Counted from the stretch's first letter, positions 1 through 13,388 are shown. The stretch is DNA of 64,000 bases from Aspergillus flavus (GCF_009017415.1 NC_092409.1:3472001-3536000); one strand, 5' to 3'. Translations and numbers: made by a program. The notes: generated by a model from the sequence alone, not told the origin.

Positions 1-1
1 A

Positions 2-488
2 CAAGCTCTTCAGCTCGAGTCCTCAAGCAAAGATGCAGACCTCCAATCGCTGATTACGAAGTGGAAATCTGTTAGTCAGAGCGCAGCCGAAGAGGTTTTC
101 TCTGGGGCTCAGGAGCGTGTGGCGCGGATGGGTGGTATTAAGGCTTGGAGGGAGCGAATGAAAAATAACAATGCGCAGTGGGAGCAAGAGGAGATGGAAA
201 CCTGGTACGGCAGCGCAGAGGCTGAAGGGGCTGATGTAGATGAAGATGAGCTGGAGGCTCGGAAGGCTGAGATGCTAAGGGACCGCAAGAAGAGTCACAA
301 TGAGGAGCGGGAAAATAAAGAGGTTGAAGATGAGGTTCGCTTCTATTTCAGTTAATTTTCCTCATGGATATAAGGATACTAATCTCAACCAACAGGAATT
401 CACCATGGACTTTATGTTGAAGACGTTGAATATTGACCTCAAGGTTATTGGATATGATAAAGCCCATCAGATATGGATTAAGGAATAG
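2..488 (+). CDS. sfr1: Sfr1/Mei5-like recombination mediator, 3' part
   Basis: This is the 3' end of a gene that starts beyond the left edge. Exons are 2-334 and 396-488. The 61-nt phase-0 intron has donor GTTCGC and acceptor CAACAG, with a TACTAATC branch site. The reading frame is open from base 2 and shows a charged helical stretch (KWKSVSQSAAEEVF, then ERVARMGGIKAWRER). The last exon gives EFTMDFMLKTLNIDLKVIGY, which I recognise as the C-terminal signature of Sfr1/Mei5. In that family the protein pairs with Swi5/Sae3 to load and stabilise Rad51/Dmc1 on single-stranded DNA in the nucleus. Without the intron the frame stops at 355 and loses this signature, so the spliced model is preferred. 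The N-terminus is missing, so length cannot be judged. Confidence 0.72.
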
Positions 489-903
489 TCTACGACTCTG
501 CATACAATGGTCGGATTCTCAGCTATGGGATGACTATGCATGGTCTTCATTACATTTATTCTGTCCTTCACCATGTATAGCTATTGTTCTTATTGCGCAG
601 CTTCAAGGGGTCTGGAGTAATCGCGTTTTCTAGGACACAATAATCAATTGAAAGATACCCCGTCTTTCCCGTAAAGGTTCACTCACGCTTACACAACGGA
701 GAAGATCAGTGTAATTATTAAGGTTGCATATAATGCAGTTCTATCGAAGACATGGTTGGCACAAGTTCAAATTCCCCACATAATTTAATGCGGAGCAATA
801 AAGTGGGGGGAACCGCTCTTGTTCTTATCTTTCTTTGCTATCTGTCACTCACTCACTCACCCTGTTCAGGTCAGCCATATTCTCACCAATCTTTCGATGA
901 CTT
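489..903. other. intergenic region upstream of Zn2Cys6 gene
   Basis: 415 bases between the Sfr1 stop and the start codon of the zinc-cluster regulator. It must hold the Sfr1 3' end and the regulator promoter. The only visible structure is a short TCAC tandem repeat (four units, 845-860) about 45 bases before the start codon. No CGG inverted pair like the one in the amidase/permease promoter was seen. Confidence 0.5.
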
Positions 904-2884
904 ATGCCGCGGACTGCAAATTATTCTAGGGTTCTCGCCTGCGCTCGATGCTTTCGATTGAAGCGAAAATGTGACCATGCAAAACCAACCTGTGGAGAAT
1001 GCAGACGAAGAGGCGCAGAATGTCTACCAGCGAACTCTTGCAAGAATGGAGAAAACATAACCGTGCCTTTGGAATACCTGAGATATCTAGAGGCCAGAGT
1101 CGCTGATTTAGAGCATGAGTCGCGCACCTCAACAACGTCGCTGCAAACACGAGACTTTGGCGTCCAAACTGAGTCGACTGATCTGCTTACCTGCGAGTCA
1201 ATGCCTGATTGCGGTCCTGATATTGATAAGGACAACGATGCTAACACATCTCCAACGTTTTGCAGTCTTTTGGATGGCGACTTGCAGCGAAAGTCTCCGG
1301 GTTCGAATGCACATACAATCATCACATTGGGGGATTCTACAAAGTCTAGAGAAAGTGATGGATTCGACTTAATGGATACGAATGTGGATGACTCTAAACC
1401 GACAGAGATTTTTCCTCTACATGATCTTGCCGTAGTGGATGGTTATTCATTCTGGCTCGAAGAAGCGTACACCAACCTGTACTTCTCAATTACGCACTTC
1501 ATGTGGCCATTACTTGATTGCAACGCCTGGGGTTCCTGGCGTCATGACTGGAGTCTAAATGAGAAGACAGATCCATGGAAAGGGTTCTTTGTGCAGATGG
1601 TCTATGCCATTGGTTCCTTGTCATACAACGTTCTTCAGCCCGGTCAGAACCATTCAAAGCGGGCGGCTGAGATGTATTCCTCCGCGTTGGCGTACTATCC
1701 TTATGTTATGGCAGAAGCGTCCGCTATCCTTCAGATACAAGCGTCAATTCTCATGATTATCTACTCTCTTCACTGCCCTTCTTCAGGAGAGATCTCCATG
1801 TCAGTTTCTTCTATCGTTCCTTTTTGCTCAGCTACTTTGGCCGAGATACAGAAACGCATTTCTTCCGGTCTAGATAGCACCCTGGGAGATACGATGGGAG
1901 GGGGTGCCAATCTTAACGAGTTAATGTTTATCACTTGTTATATGTTAAACGAAATCATAGTGTCTGGGTGGGAACGACCGGTTTCTGCGGCCTATAGGAT
2001 TGTCGATGATGATGTACGCATATCTGAGCTCCATTAAAGTACACCGTATCTTCGGAGCCTTGGCTAACGGAAAAGTCATAGATCCATATGTTCAGCAATG
2101 AGATAGTGGACGTCTCAAACACGAGCACAGCGTTGCAACACTTGTTTAGACTGCGAAAGATCCAAGCCAACATCCGAAGATACTGGGATGAGCCAACGGA
2201 TATCCAAAATTTGAATGATAGATCGTTCAAGCTGGCATTGGATGAGTGGAGGAAAGACATACCTCAATACTCTGCGGAAGAAGCGCAGAGAACCTATCTC
2301 GATCCTTTATGGATGACAAAACTATATGACTACAGTGTAATCATCCTTATGCAGGGAAAGCGGAAACACCTCATGCGCGAAGATCTTGATGATATCCTTT
2401 CGGCTGGAGTTGAGGTATGTCTTAACTATAGACTTCTGCAGGAAGAAGACCAGGTGATGTGCTTTACATGGTCTGCGGTGAGTCTACGCTAGTAAGTCTC
2501 GTCTTTACAGATTTTTTACTGACGTATCTGCTATAGCTTGTGTTTCAGTTCCGGACCGGGATTTTACTTCTCTATATATGTCGGTCTGAGAACCTGGGGC
2601 TCGATTATACACAGCAGGCTTTTGATGCAGTATGTGCCTGTGCAGATAGCCTTACCTGTTTCGCGACCCGTTGGCAAGATGCCACTCCTTACGCTAAATT
2701 ATTTTACTTCCTTCTTTGCTCTGCCTCTTGGTTACCAGAAGACCTTCCCGAGCGGCTGCGGTGTGCATGTTCTTTTAGTGAATTGGAAGCTTACCTGAAA
2801 CAACTAAAGAAACAGTACTTGCACAAAGAGGTTCTGGCAATGATCGAGGATATGGTAGAGCCTCTCCTTTCTGATATATGCTAG
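904..2884 (+). CDS. Zn(II)2Cys6 transcription factor
   Basis: Predicted 617-aa nuclear regulator in three exons: 904-2013, 2082-2477 and 2537-2884. Introns are 68 and 59 nt, both phase 0, with GTACGC and GTGAGT donors and CTAAC/CTGAC branch sites. Residues 13-40 form a textbook zinc cluster, C-X2-C-X6-C-X6-C-X2-C-X6-C (Cys13, 16, 23, 30, 33, 40), rich in Lys/Arg. A short linker and a possible dimerisation helix follow (PLEYLRYLEARVADLE, about 54-69). The remainder resembles the fungal transcription-factor homology domain (ERPVSAAYRIVDDD, then a helical C-terminus). Start 904 is the only ATG that places the zinc cluster at the N-terminus. It lies tail to tail with the amidase 123 bp away and one gene from the permease, so a pathway-specific activator role is likely but inferred. 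The effector is unknown. Confidence 0.88.
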
Positions 2885-3007
2885 CAAATATAAGAGAGTA
2901 TGGCTGTCGTGGACATCCCCTTTTAGAGCGTCGATGAGATAGTGAATCAGAGAGGCTGCATGATGTACATATTTTATTTAGTATATACAGATTGGGAACA
3001 CGATAAA

Positions 3008-5107
3008 TCATAGTAATAACAATTTACCAGCTGTTTGGCCAGTGTTCGTGTGAGCCACAATCACAACAATTGTCTGGACTAAAGCAGGGCTTGTCCATCG
3101 GGACCACGTGCCGTCACGAGCAGAGACGGGATATGTCGCAGTTAAACTCCATCCGTTGCCATCAAGCTGAGGATCAATTAGTTCACCGTTGATATAGCAT
3201 ACCAGCTGTTTCAACTGCGCGTCGCGGCTACATGGCAGATTTCCTTTGACCTCAACATACACAGTCGAATCCTTGATGCACTTGGACTGTTCTGTAATGG
3301 TGACCCCAGGCAGTTCTACCTGACCTTGAACAGAGGAGGACTGTTGATTTCCAGTCGTAAGAACAACATCAGAGTCTAACCCTGGCACACGAGGCGGTAC
3401 TTGGCGATAATGTGTGAATTCTTCGAATGCATACGCATAACGCAGCAGCTTGGTGTCATCATATGCCTTTCCCGCGAACGTCAAATTGACTGGCATATTT
3501 GTGTCCTCCATCACGCCCATCGGCACAGACACGGTAGGGATACCAAGATGACGGATCTCCCGGTTTCCGTTAGAGTACTTCACGCCATTCTTCCAAGCGT
3601 ACAGAGAAGCTTCGGGATCCACATCTGCGTCTGCGCGGCCAATATCGCCATTAGCGGGGAAGACCACTACATCAAGACCCTGACTGTCCATCCATTGCTC
3701 GAATGTTTCCTTTCGTGCGTTTTCCAAGGCTTTAATAGCCCGTTCTAGGTTCGGAATTTCGAAGATCGAATCGGGCTTGTTCTTCGGATATTCGACCATC
3801 TCGTGCCATCTAAGCTGGTTTGCGGCATCAGGGGTTCCGCGAAGAGAACCGGGTGCGAGAGGAAAGATAGTCTCGGGGTCTACACAGGCAAGCGAATCAA
3901 GTCCAGGCTGGCCGTTGGCGGCTAGAAAGTCATCCCAGGAGTGAGCCACAAGCTGACACCTTTCCACTGAGTGCCAGTCTTCTGGAAGGTCTTTGACACT
4001 CACTAGTTCTCCCAGGCTTGCTTTAGCTTCGTAAGTGGTTACCATTGGGAAGTCGACCTCCACAACTGTCGCACCACATGCTTCCAGGGCGTCTTTTGTT
4101 CTTTCCCAAAGCTTGAGCACAGAAGGTCTCGTGCACACTTTATCCGGGAGAGGGTCCTTGCCACCGATGTACATTGAAGGTACACCGATCCGTTTTCCAT
4201 GAAGGGCAGAGCCCTCCTTTAGCTCATCGAACAAACGAGGCCGGATTGTCTCCACTGAAGGTAAGGGGACAATCTTCTGCTCATTCCAGAAGTCTCCTAT
4301 AGGTGTCTTGTCGACAACAGCAAGAACATCAAGGACCTTGAAGAGATCTGACATGGTGCGGGTATGGGGTACTAAAACGTCGCAAGTCGGATACAGAGGC
4401 CACACCCCACGGAGAGGCAGCAGGCCCTTTGATGGGGTATAGGCAATAATGGAATTATTGGAAGCAGGGGATCTTCCTGAGGACACAGTTTCAGAGCCTA
4501 AGCTAAACGCACAGAAGTTTGCTGTGGTGGCTGTTGCAGATCCGTTAGAAGAACCTGACGCATATGCTGCTGTCAAGTACTCCTGGCTATACGGACTCTC
4601 CGCACGGCCGTATGAGCCTCGCTGCATGCCTCCGTATGCCATGGCAGGCATGTTGGTTCTTCCTAAGAGAACCGCACCAGCCTCCCGCAGAACCTGGACA
4701 CACGCAGCATCTTCTGTAGCGACAAGGTTCTCAAATGCGGGCGAACCACTAGCAACTGTCATACCCTTGACTTTGATACTGTCCTTGACAAGGTAAGGAA
4801 TACCTTCGAGGGGCCGTGCAGGAAGACCGGCAGCTCGACGGGCATCAGAAGCTGCAGCTTCGTCGAAAACAGTAGGGTTGAGAATAGGAATGGCACTCAA
4901 GTTAAGGCCAGCTGCATCGTACACACTAATACGCCGAAGATACCTCGCTACCAAATCCACACTTGTGATCCATCCTGCGCTCAAGGCATGCTCGAGCTCT
5001 GAGATAGTGGCATCGACAAGGCTGAACGTTTCAGCAGCCTGGTCTTCATCAGCATAATATGACCTTGGCATATTCATTTTAATCCTTACCAACTCCATGA
5101 CAGACAA
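3008..5107 (-). CDS. amidase-signature family amidase with C-terminal extension
   Basis: Single-exon gene encoding 699 aa. It belongs to the amidase signature (AS) family, which hydrolyses C-N bonds of amides to acid plus ammonia or amine with a Ser-cisSer-Lys triad. The triad is readable: Lys108 in YLVKDSIKVKG, cis-Ser187 in ASGSSNGSA, and nucleophile Ser210 in GSETVSSGRSPA. The usual GGS before the nucleophile is VSS here, and the substrate cannot be predicted. The AS domain ends near residue 560. About 120 further residues, including two Cys and ending GKLLLL, have no counterpart I recognise. No signal peptide is apparent, so a cytosolic location is likely. It is transcribed divergently from the permease across a 774-bp promoter and convergently with the zinc-cluster regulator. 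Confidence 0.88.
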   Translation of the reverse strand: MSVMELVRIKMNMPRSYYADEDQAAETFSLVDATISELEHALSAGWITSVDLVARYLRRISVYDAAGLNLSAIPILNPTVFDEAAASDARRAAGLPARPLEGIPYLVKDSIKVKGMTVASGSPAFENLVATEDAACVQVLREAGAVLLGRTNMPAMAYGGMQRGSYGRAESPYSQEYLTAAYASGSSNGSATATTANFCAFSLGSETVSSGRSPASNNSIIAYTPSKGLLPLRGVWPLYPTCDVLVPHTRTMSDLFKVLDVLAVVDKTPIGDFWNEQKIVPLPSVETIRPRLFDELKEGSALHGKRIGVPSMYIGGKDPLPDKVCTRPSVLKLWERTKDALEACGATVVEVDFPMVTTYEAKASLGELVSVKDLPEDWHSVERCQLVAHSWDDFLAANGQPGLDSLACVDPETIFPLAPGSLRGTPDAANQLRWHEMVEYPKNKPDSIFEIPNLERAIKALENARKETFEQWMDSQGLDVVVFPANGDIGRADADVDPEASLYAWKNGVKYSNGNREIRHLGIPTVSVPMGVMEDTNMPVNLTFAGKAYDDTKLLRYAYAFEEFTHYRQVPPRVPGLDSDVVLTTGNQQSSSVQGQVELPGVTITEQSKCIKDSTVYVEVKGNLPCSRDAQLKQLVCYINGELIDPQLDGNGWSLTATYPVSARDGTWSRWTSPALVQTIVVIVAHTNTGQTAGKLLLL

Positions 5108-5342
5108 GAAAGCTTAGCAGCTTTAGTGGTAGGTTGCACCTAAAGTATATCACAGAACAACGCAAAGGACTGGAATTGAACACAACAAAGAACTGGATAG
5201 CCCGGGTTTATCATAAAGACGGTTGTCATTGGGGCTAATTGATGGAACCTTCCAATATTATATACATACAGCTTTTGGTGCCCAGTTTCGAAACAAGATC
5301 CACTTATGCTTCCCTCCGGTTCCATCCCTCCGGCTATAGGAG

Positions 5343-5362
5343 GAGCGGACAATTGTCCGCTC
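5343..5362. promoter_or_regulatory. perfect 20-bp palindrome, CGG-N8-CCG, candidate operator
   Basis: GAGCGGACAATTGTCCGCTC is perfectly self-complementary over 20 bp. It places CGG (5346-5348) and CCG (5357-5359) as an inverted pair eight bases apart. Zn2Cys6 dimers bind CGG triplets whose spacing sets specificity. The nearest such regulator is the gene at 904-2884, so that protein is the first candidate to bind here. The site is 236 bp from the amidase start and 520 bp from the permease start. Confidence 0.55.
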
Positions 5363-5430
5363 GGTTAGTCAGATGGTTTAGATAGCGTGGGGAAAGCAAA
5401 GAGGTGCGTGTGCCAAGTCCTTGTTCTGAC

Positions 5431-5466
5431 TTATCAGAGAGTCCTCCGCATCTTATCTACAGATAA
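5431..5466. promoter_or_regulatory. clustered GATA-factor sites
   Basis: Three HGATAR elements within 36 bp: TTATCA at 5431-5436, TTATCT at 5453-5458 and AGATAA at 5461-5466. The last two are inverted and only two bases apart. Paired GATA sites are typical of strong AreA-type nitrogen control in Aspergillus. They lie about 70 bp from the CGG palindrome. Confidence 0.5.
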
Positions 5467-5881
5467 CGTTAGTGGCCCTAGCGAGCGGGGAAGTTCCAGG
5501 GTTTAAGGATAGGTACATGCAGCATCTCTAACATTGAAAGCCCAAAGCTTCGTAGCCCTAAAAAGGAATGACCTCGGCTATCTCTCGCTATCTCACGATC
5601 AACGGTCCGCATCAATTGGCCTGCTTCTTTCCAGGCAGTGGGCCTGCTTTGCAACCATGCGTCAAGCCTATGCGGGGATATACGGTCCATCTTTCGATAA
5701 GCCAGTTGAGATGAGTGCCAAGTGATAACATGCGCTGTCCTTTATCAGTTGCGATTCTCTAGGCCCAATTGACTTAAAGATATAAATCAGCCCGAAGAAA
5801 CAACCCATTTATGGAAGGAAAACTCGACAACGACTTCATTGCTTTTAATCGACGTGGACTGCATTACCCATCCTTGCCCCT

Positions 5882-7661
5882 ATGATTGACGCCACCAAGG
5901 ACACGAAAGTTGACGCGCGGAGCTCCACCAGCGTTGAGAAACATGGCGACGTTATCTCGGGTGAGATCTGCGACATTGGTGCGGACCTTTATGCTGAAGT
6001 CGGTCAACTATCGTCTGAAGAGCTCGAACGCGAAGGCGCCGAAGTGCGCAAGCTCCTGGACTGGCGCATTCTGCCTATGGTAACCTTACTCACCTAAGAT
6101 CCCGCCTGATTTCTCCACAGCTTACTGATAAGCGTCGCATTTAGTTATATGTAACATATGTTATCCAATATTTAGGTGAGTGTATCTTCGTATCTTAATC
6201 GTTTAGTGCCAAACTAACGAAATTGTACTGGATAGACAAACTGTCACTTAATTATGCCTCCGCTTATTCGTTAATCCCAGACCTTGGTCTAGAGGGCCAA
6301 AGGTACTCGTGGGTGGCAGCGATATTCAATTTCGGATATCTTTTTTGGGCTATTGTGCGTGTGATAAATATTGGGTTATTGAGATCATGGGCTAATGAAC
6401 TGGATTTAGCCATCCAATCTGATGATCCAACGTTTGCCACTCGCAAAGTATATGGGAACTGTTTTGATTATCTGGGCTGGCCTTGTCATTGCACACGTTG
6501 GAGCCAAAAACTACGCGGGGATACTGGTTCTCAGATTTCTGCTGGGCATGGCGGAGGCTGGCGTTAGCCCATGCAGTAAGTATATACTGACTAGGAATTA
6601 CCAAAAATGCAACTGTCTAATGGGAAATAGTGATGAACTTCACCTCAATGTTCTACAAACGAGCCGAACAGCCTCTCCGGATGGCTATTTGGCTATCTGG
6701 GAATGGAATGGCAACGATGGTCGGCGCTCTCTTGGGATTTGGATTAGGCCATTCTCACAATACCAGCCTGCGGAGCTGGCAGCTGATCTTCTTAACTATT
6801 GGATTACTCAATTTCGTTACTGGATGCTTCTTTCTCTGGCTCATGCCGGACTCACCAAGTACAGCGAAATTTCTGTCCCACAGACAGCGCGTTGTGGCAG
6901 TTCACAGAGTATCGGAGAATATGATCGGGGTAAAGACTAAGGCGATCAAACTGCATCAAGCTTTGGAGATCTTTTACGACGTCAAAGTACTATGCTGTGT
7001 CGGCATCGGCATCGCCTGCGGCGTTATCAACGGTGGTGTATCCAACTTCTCATCATCGTTGATCAAAGGATACGGCTTCAGTGGCATTTATGCAACACTC
7101 CTGCAGCTACCAACTGGAGCTATCGAAGCCGTAATAGTTCCTATTTGCGGCTTAATATCAACATACGTGCGGGACTCGCGCTGCATAGTGTTGGCTGTCG
7201 TGTGTTTGATTCCATTCGGTGGCCTCCTCGGTATTCGTTTCACGGACATTGACCATCGCTGGACACTGGTAGGCTGCACATGGCTTCAATACATCATTGG
7301 TGCTCCCGTCATCATATCATGGAACCTCCTGTCCACCAATGTGGCTGGTCATACGAAACGCTCCTTCGCCAACGGAGTCTGGTTCACGGTATATGCGAGC
7401 GGAAACGTTGCGGGGGCTAACATCTTCTTTGCTCGCGAAGCTCCACGGTATTATTCAGCATTGACTGGTCTTCTTGTCTGCTACGCGGGGATGATTGTTC
7501 TATGTGCTGCTGCGTATATGGCCATGAAGTGGGAAAATCTACGAAGAGATCGCAATATGTTATCAGAGGAAACCGCGGAACGTCGGGAGGAGGCGGCTGT
7601 TCTCGATGGCTTTAAGGATATGACAGATATGGAGTCTAAACACTTCAGATATGCGCTCTGA
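5882..7661 (+). CDS. Dal5/allantoate-permease-type MFS transporter
   Basis: Predicted 514-aa plasma-membrane importer of the anion:cation symporter branch of the MFS, the group that includes fungal allantoate, nicotinate and related permeases. Five exons: 5882-6079, 6145-6175, 6236-6354, 6410-6575 and 6631-7661. The 31-nt second exon is needed to write LYVTYVIQYLDKLSLNYA, the conserved first transmembrane segment. Other family landmarks are GQRYSWVAAIFNFGYLFWAI, IQRLPLAKYMG, RFLLGMAEAGVSP, SMFYKRAEQPLRMAIW and NGGVSNFSSSLIKGYGF. The C-terminal tail is cytosolic and charged. It is divergent from the amidase, so a linked substrate such as an amide or its acid is plausible. The actual substrate cannot be read from sequence. 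Joined exons stay in frame with no stops. Confidence 0.88.
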
Positions 7662-8741
7662 TCGTGGATAATGACTAGTAAAGTATATAATGGCTTATAA
7701 TGATGTGATGGTTTCTTGATTAATCTCAACTTCAGTCTTCTTTCCTGTCGATGCTAGGTAAGAAGATTTAGAACCCTATCGGGAAGATGTAATATTATAT
7801 TTGCTCAAGTCACGCTTCTCTCTTCCCATTCGACTTGTGACTCGTTTATCGGCTTATTGATAGATACGCATTCCAATAATACTATCTTATGGCCATCGTA
7901 AGGCTTGAATATCTCATGCATGTCGTCCCACACGAACAGAGTCCCGATTTCTCCCAAACGTCGGGCAAAACCTGCACTTTGCGATAACATGGTTCTGAAG
8001 TATTCCTTGTCCCGGGTCGAGTATCAAACGGCCATAGCTTCACTTCCTTAGAGCTATTCTCACGGCACATGAAGTAACGAGTAATGGGTCATTTATGCTA
8101 TCTGTAGACGATCTCCGTGTTCTATAAGGTGATGCTTGGGTCTTCGACGGAATATTCTATAAGAAATAAAAAGCACATTTGTGTCCCGTTTGTAGTACCC
8201 GTGTATCATTACTATCCCTGGGGTTGTTTGGCATTGTTCCAAGTATGGGGTTGTAACTGCGAAGGTTGAACAATGCTTAGATAGGGCTTTGCATGTATAG
8301 TCTTCGTTCGGGTATTCTCTTGTCTTTCCTGAGGATATAGCCTGTTGCCATGACAGCCTGAGAAGCAGTCTGGGGTTTAGTGGAAGGAGAGATGTGGGGG
8401 AGTTGAATAGATCGAGGAGGATATGAGGAGTTATTGGACGGCCGGAGATTTGGCGGGGAGAGTCTTAACTGTATTTGACACGGAGGTGTGACGGGTTTAT
8501 ACTCCGTATCGCTTATGCCCTTCTTGGCTTAATATAGTCTCTGCGGGGATGTGGGGGGCAGTATCTCTACCGATCTTTGGGGGACTGGGAGTGGAAGGTT
8601 ATATTGGAGATTTCTATAGGTGTGTATTTTTACTTATATATCTTCTGGAGTACGTGCATTGTAGATGTCTACAAGGAAAATGTGAATTATTGGTTTAATC
8701 GGCATGTTACATATATATTTATTTAACTATGGACTTACACA
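7662..8741. other. gene-poor spacer between two 3' ends
   Basis: 1.08 kb between the permease stop and the beta-glucosidase stop (convergent genes). It is too long for two 3' UTRs alone. On the minus strand, 7805-8070 shows two overlapping open frames of about 60 codons that look protein-like (WPFDTRPGTR in one, EYFRTMLSQSAGFARRLGE in the next frame). They may be a decayed exon, but no family was recognised. One TACTCCGTA motif lies at 8500-8508. Confidence 0.4.
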
Positions 8742-10991
<2,250 letters not shown>

Positions 10992-13388
10992 TCACGACAT
11001 TTCCATCCCTTCCATTTCGTCGCCATCGAGGTCATCGACATCGTCAGCTAGGGTGCCGCCGAGAGCCAGCTGCGACCGCTTAGGATCTCTGCCAGAGCCA
11101 AATCCCTCCGCGGAAAGCGCTCCAACCATCTCCAATTCAGGTCCTGCAACAACGCGGCCTTCCATGTCAACCACCTCACATAGTTCAATCAAACTCTGCC
11201 GGCTCAGAGACTTGAAGCCGTCGGTGCGCACTACTCGGCCCCAATTGCTGAGACAGAACTGAGCTGCACGGCGCATCAGCCATTCTTCATTCGTCCGGCC
11301 GGCTCGCTCCCAGATGATGGCTGCATTCTCTACGTCCAGTTCGCGGCTTAACCGGTTGACACATAACACTCGCAACTTAGGCATGTCGTACAAGTTGGCC
11401 ATAACGAGCATTCCCGCCACATCGACAATGTCAGAACAGTATTCTGGGTGACCTGAGATGCTATCAGTATACAGGTAGTAGACGAATGCACGGACGACCG
11501 AGTAAGGCTCGGGAATATGCATTTTCTTCGAATGATATTCGACCATTTGAGCAGAATACAGCCTTTTGAAATGGGGCCATCTTAGTTGTAAAATAATCCG
11601 ATGCACATGGATCGGTGGGGAAGTGGCTGCGTTAGGGGGTAGAAACGCTGGCTGAGCTTGGGAAGAAGCATCCTCTCCAGGCTCATCTCCGTCTACCTGA
11701 TCGTCTGGGTTGGCGGTGATGATAAAGTCGGCGCCACTACCGGTCTCAGGCGCTTGGTCAAAGACAGCCGACAGGTCCGCACCGAGTCCAGATAAGGGAG
11801 ATATCCCCGATCGTTCTGAAAGTAGTGCTCTACCTTGGTCGGGCGAGGCGGCTGTCATCTCATTGCCAAGTAAGCCGTACCTTTCCAGGTCAATGCAGAG
11901 AACTTCGCTCATGTGATTCTCATCAGCGGTTCCAGGAGTGGCGCCAGCATCCGAACTGCTGCCTAACAGCCACGCCTTGGTGCCACTCGTATCGACTGTA
12001 CAGTAATGCCACCTATAACCCGGTTTAAATATCTCTTGCCCATCAGCCAATCTCTGCCAGCGTAGTGAGTCAAGCTCCAATGACGATAGATTGCAGTCGA
12101 AGATACGCACTGTCTCCGATGGAGTTATCAAGTCGAGCAGAACACCAGAAGCATAGGCTTGGAAGTGGGTTCCAGAGAACAATGCAGGTACGTGGGGACC
12201 AGATTTGAACTGAAGACACGATATGGCACCCGGAGCGATTGGTTTCCGTCGGTTTGAATTGCGAACTTGTACACTCCCTGAATTTGCTGCGTAACTACCG
12301 GATCGTCCCGAGAGCTGTTGTGTTGGACTATTGAACATTGTGTCTGGGCTATGAGTACTCCTGCCGATTGTCGCGGGGGTGTCTACGGTACCTTGCGATG
12401 TTGTCATTCCAAGAGATTGGATGTCTTTGAGATCAAGCCACCAGATATCCGTCGTACGTTCCATACCCGGGTCAAGGCCTCCAAAAGTCCACAAGCGACC
12501 GCCCCAAACCCAGGCAGTATGGTCGAAGCGGGCTGTAAATCTCCAGGTTCGGGACCATGTCCATGTTTTCAGATCCAGGTAAGACAAATCATCAAGGATT
12601 TTGTTATCTCCAGTTACACCTCCTAAGACAAAAAGCTTGTCATCGTAAATGACGGCAGCGTGGCGGGCCCTTCCTCGCGGTATTGGTCCACGAATTTCCG
12701 GTTGAGTCCAAGTGGAAGTGGTGATATCAAGAATGACCACATCGGAGAGATATTCGCGATGCTCATTCTCTCCGCCGAAGACGATCAACTTGGTTCCTTG
12801 ATGAAGAGTGGCAGTATGTCCTAGTCATTTAGCACGACTCAGTTAGTTCAGTTCTCCAGAAATAGCTGAACCCTGATGTGGTCAGGTTTAAATACCCATG
12901 CGAACTCCTGGAATATCGCCATAGTTGTCTACAAGTTCCCAGCGGAGATCTTTAAGGTTCAGCCTCAGAACGTGGTTGTACACTGTTACACTCACATGAT
13001 TAGTATAAGACGCAATTGGTGTATGTCAGGCGATAGGGGTCACTTATGAACCTTCATCAGTATATTGATCGAACCCGCCAAAGGCGTAAATCTGATCGTT
13101 GTTGCAATACGTCACAGATGCATTGACTAGGCATGCTGGAATATGACCCTGAGCCTTTTTTATGCTCGGGCGGTAGTCCGTGCTACCGCGGCGACCGCCG
13201 GCTATACTAGGGGGCATGAGGAATGCGTGGTGCGGTGTGTGGTGATCAGAGGACAGGGAAGTCATCGGAAATGAGACTCGAGGCGCCCCGATCCAGGATT
13301 GTGGGTCTCCGTGGGACTGCGTGAACGCCGCGGATGCAAAGGAAGCGTTACTATTCCGAGTAGTAGTGGAGAGCGGTTGCCGCGCCAT
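10992..13388 (-). CDS. Kelch-repeat and BTB domain protein
   Basis: Predicted 750-aa protein. In transcript order the exons are 13388-13052, 12982-12896 and 12820-10992, with introns of 69 and 75 nt. A poorly conserved Ser/Thr-rich N-terminus leads into four or more Kelch blades with the GG doublet: YAFGGFDQY, LIVFGGENE, LFVLGGVTG and LWTFGGLDP. The C-terminal third holds a BTB/POZ fold (VHRIILQLRWPHFKRLY, then VRAFVYYLYTDSI), followed by a BACK-like helical region (NAAIIWERAGRTNEEWL). Kelch-BTB proteins commonly act as Cullin-3 adaptors or Ras-pathway scaffolds, but no partner can be named. The open frame extends upstream only through non-ATG codons to a stop, so ATG 13388 is chosen. It shares a 569-bp divergent promoter with cdc20. 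Confidence 0.88.

Larger units (their letters stand above)
5108..5881. promoter_or_regulatory. bidirectional amidase/permease promoter
   Basis: 774-bp spacer between two divergent start codons. It contains a perfect 20-bp palindrome (5343-5362). HGATAR elements, the core recognised by fungal GATA factors such as AreA, occur at 5208-5213, 5431-5436, 5453-5458, 5461-5466, 5695-5700, 5723-5728 and 5742-5747. A TATA-like TATAAA lies at 5781-5786, about 95 bp before the permease ATG. Joint control of both genes by nitrogen status and a pathway regulator is inferred from this layout. Confidence 0.65.
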
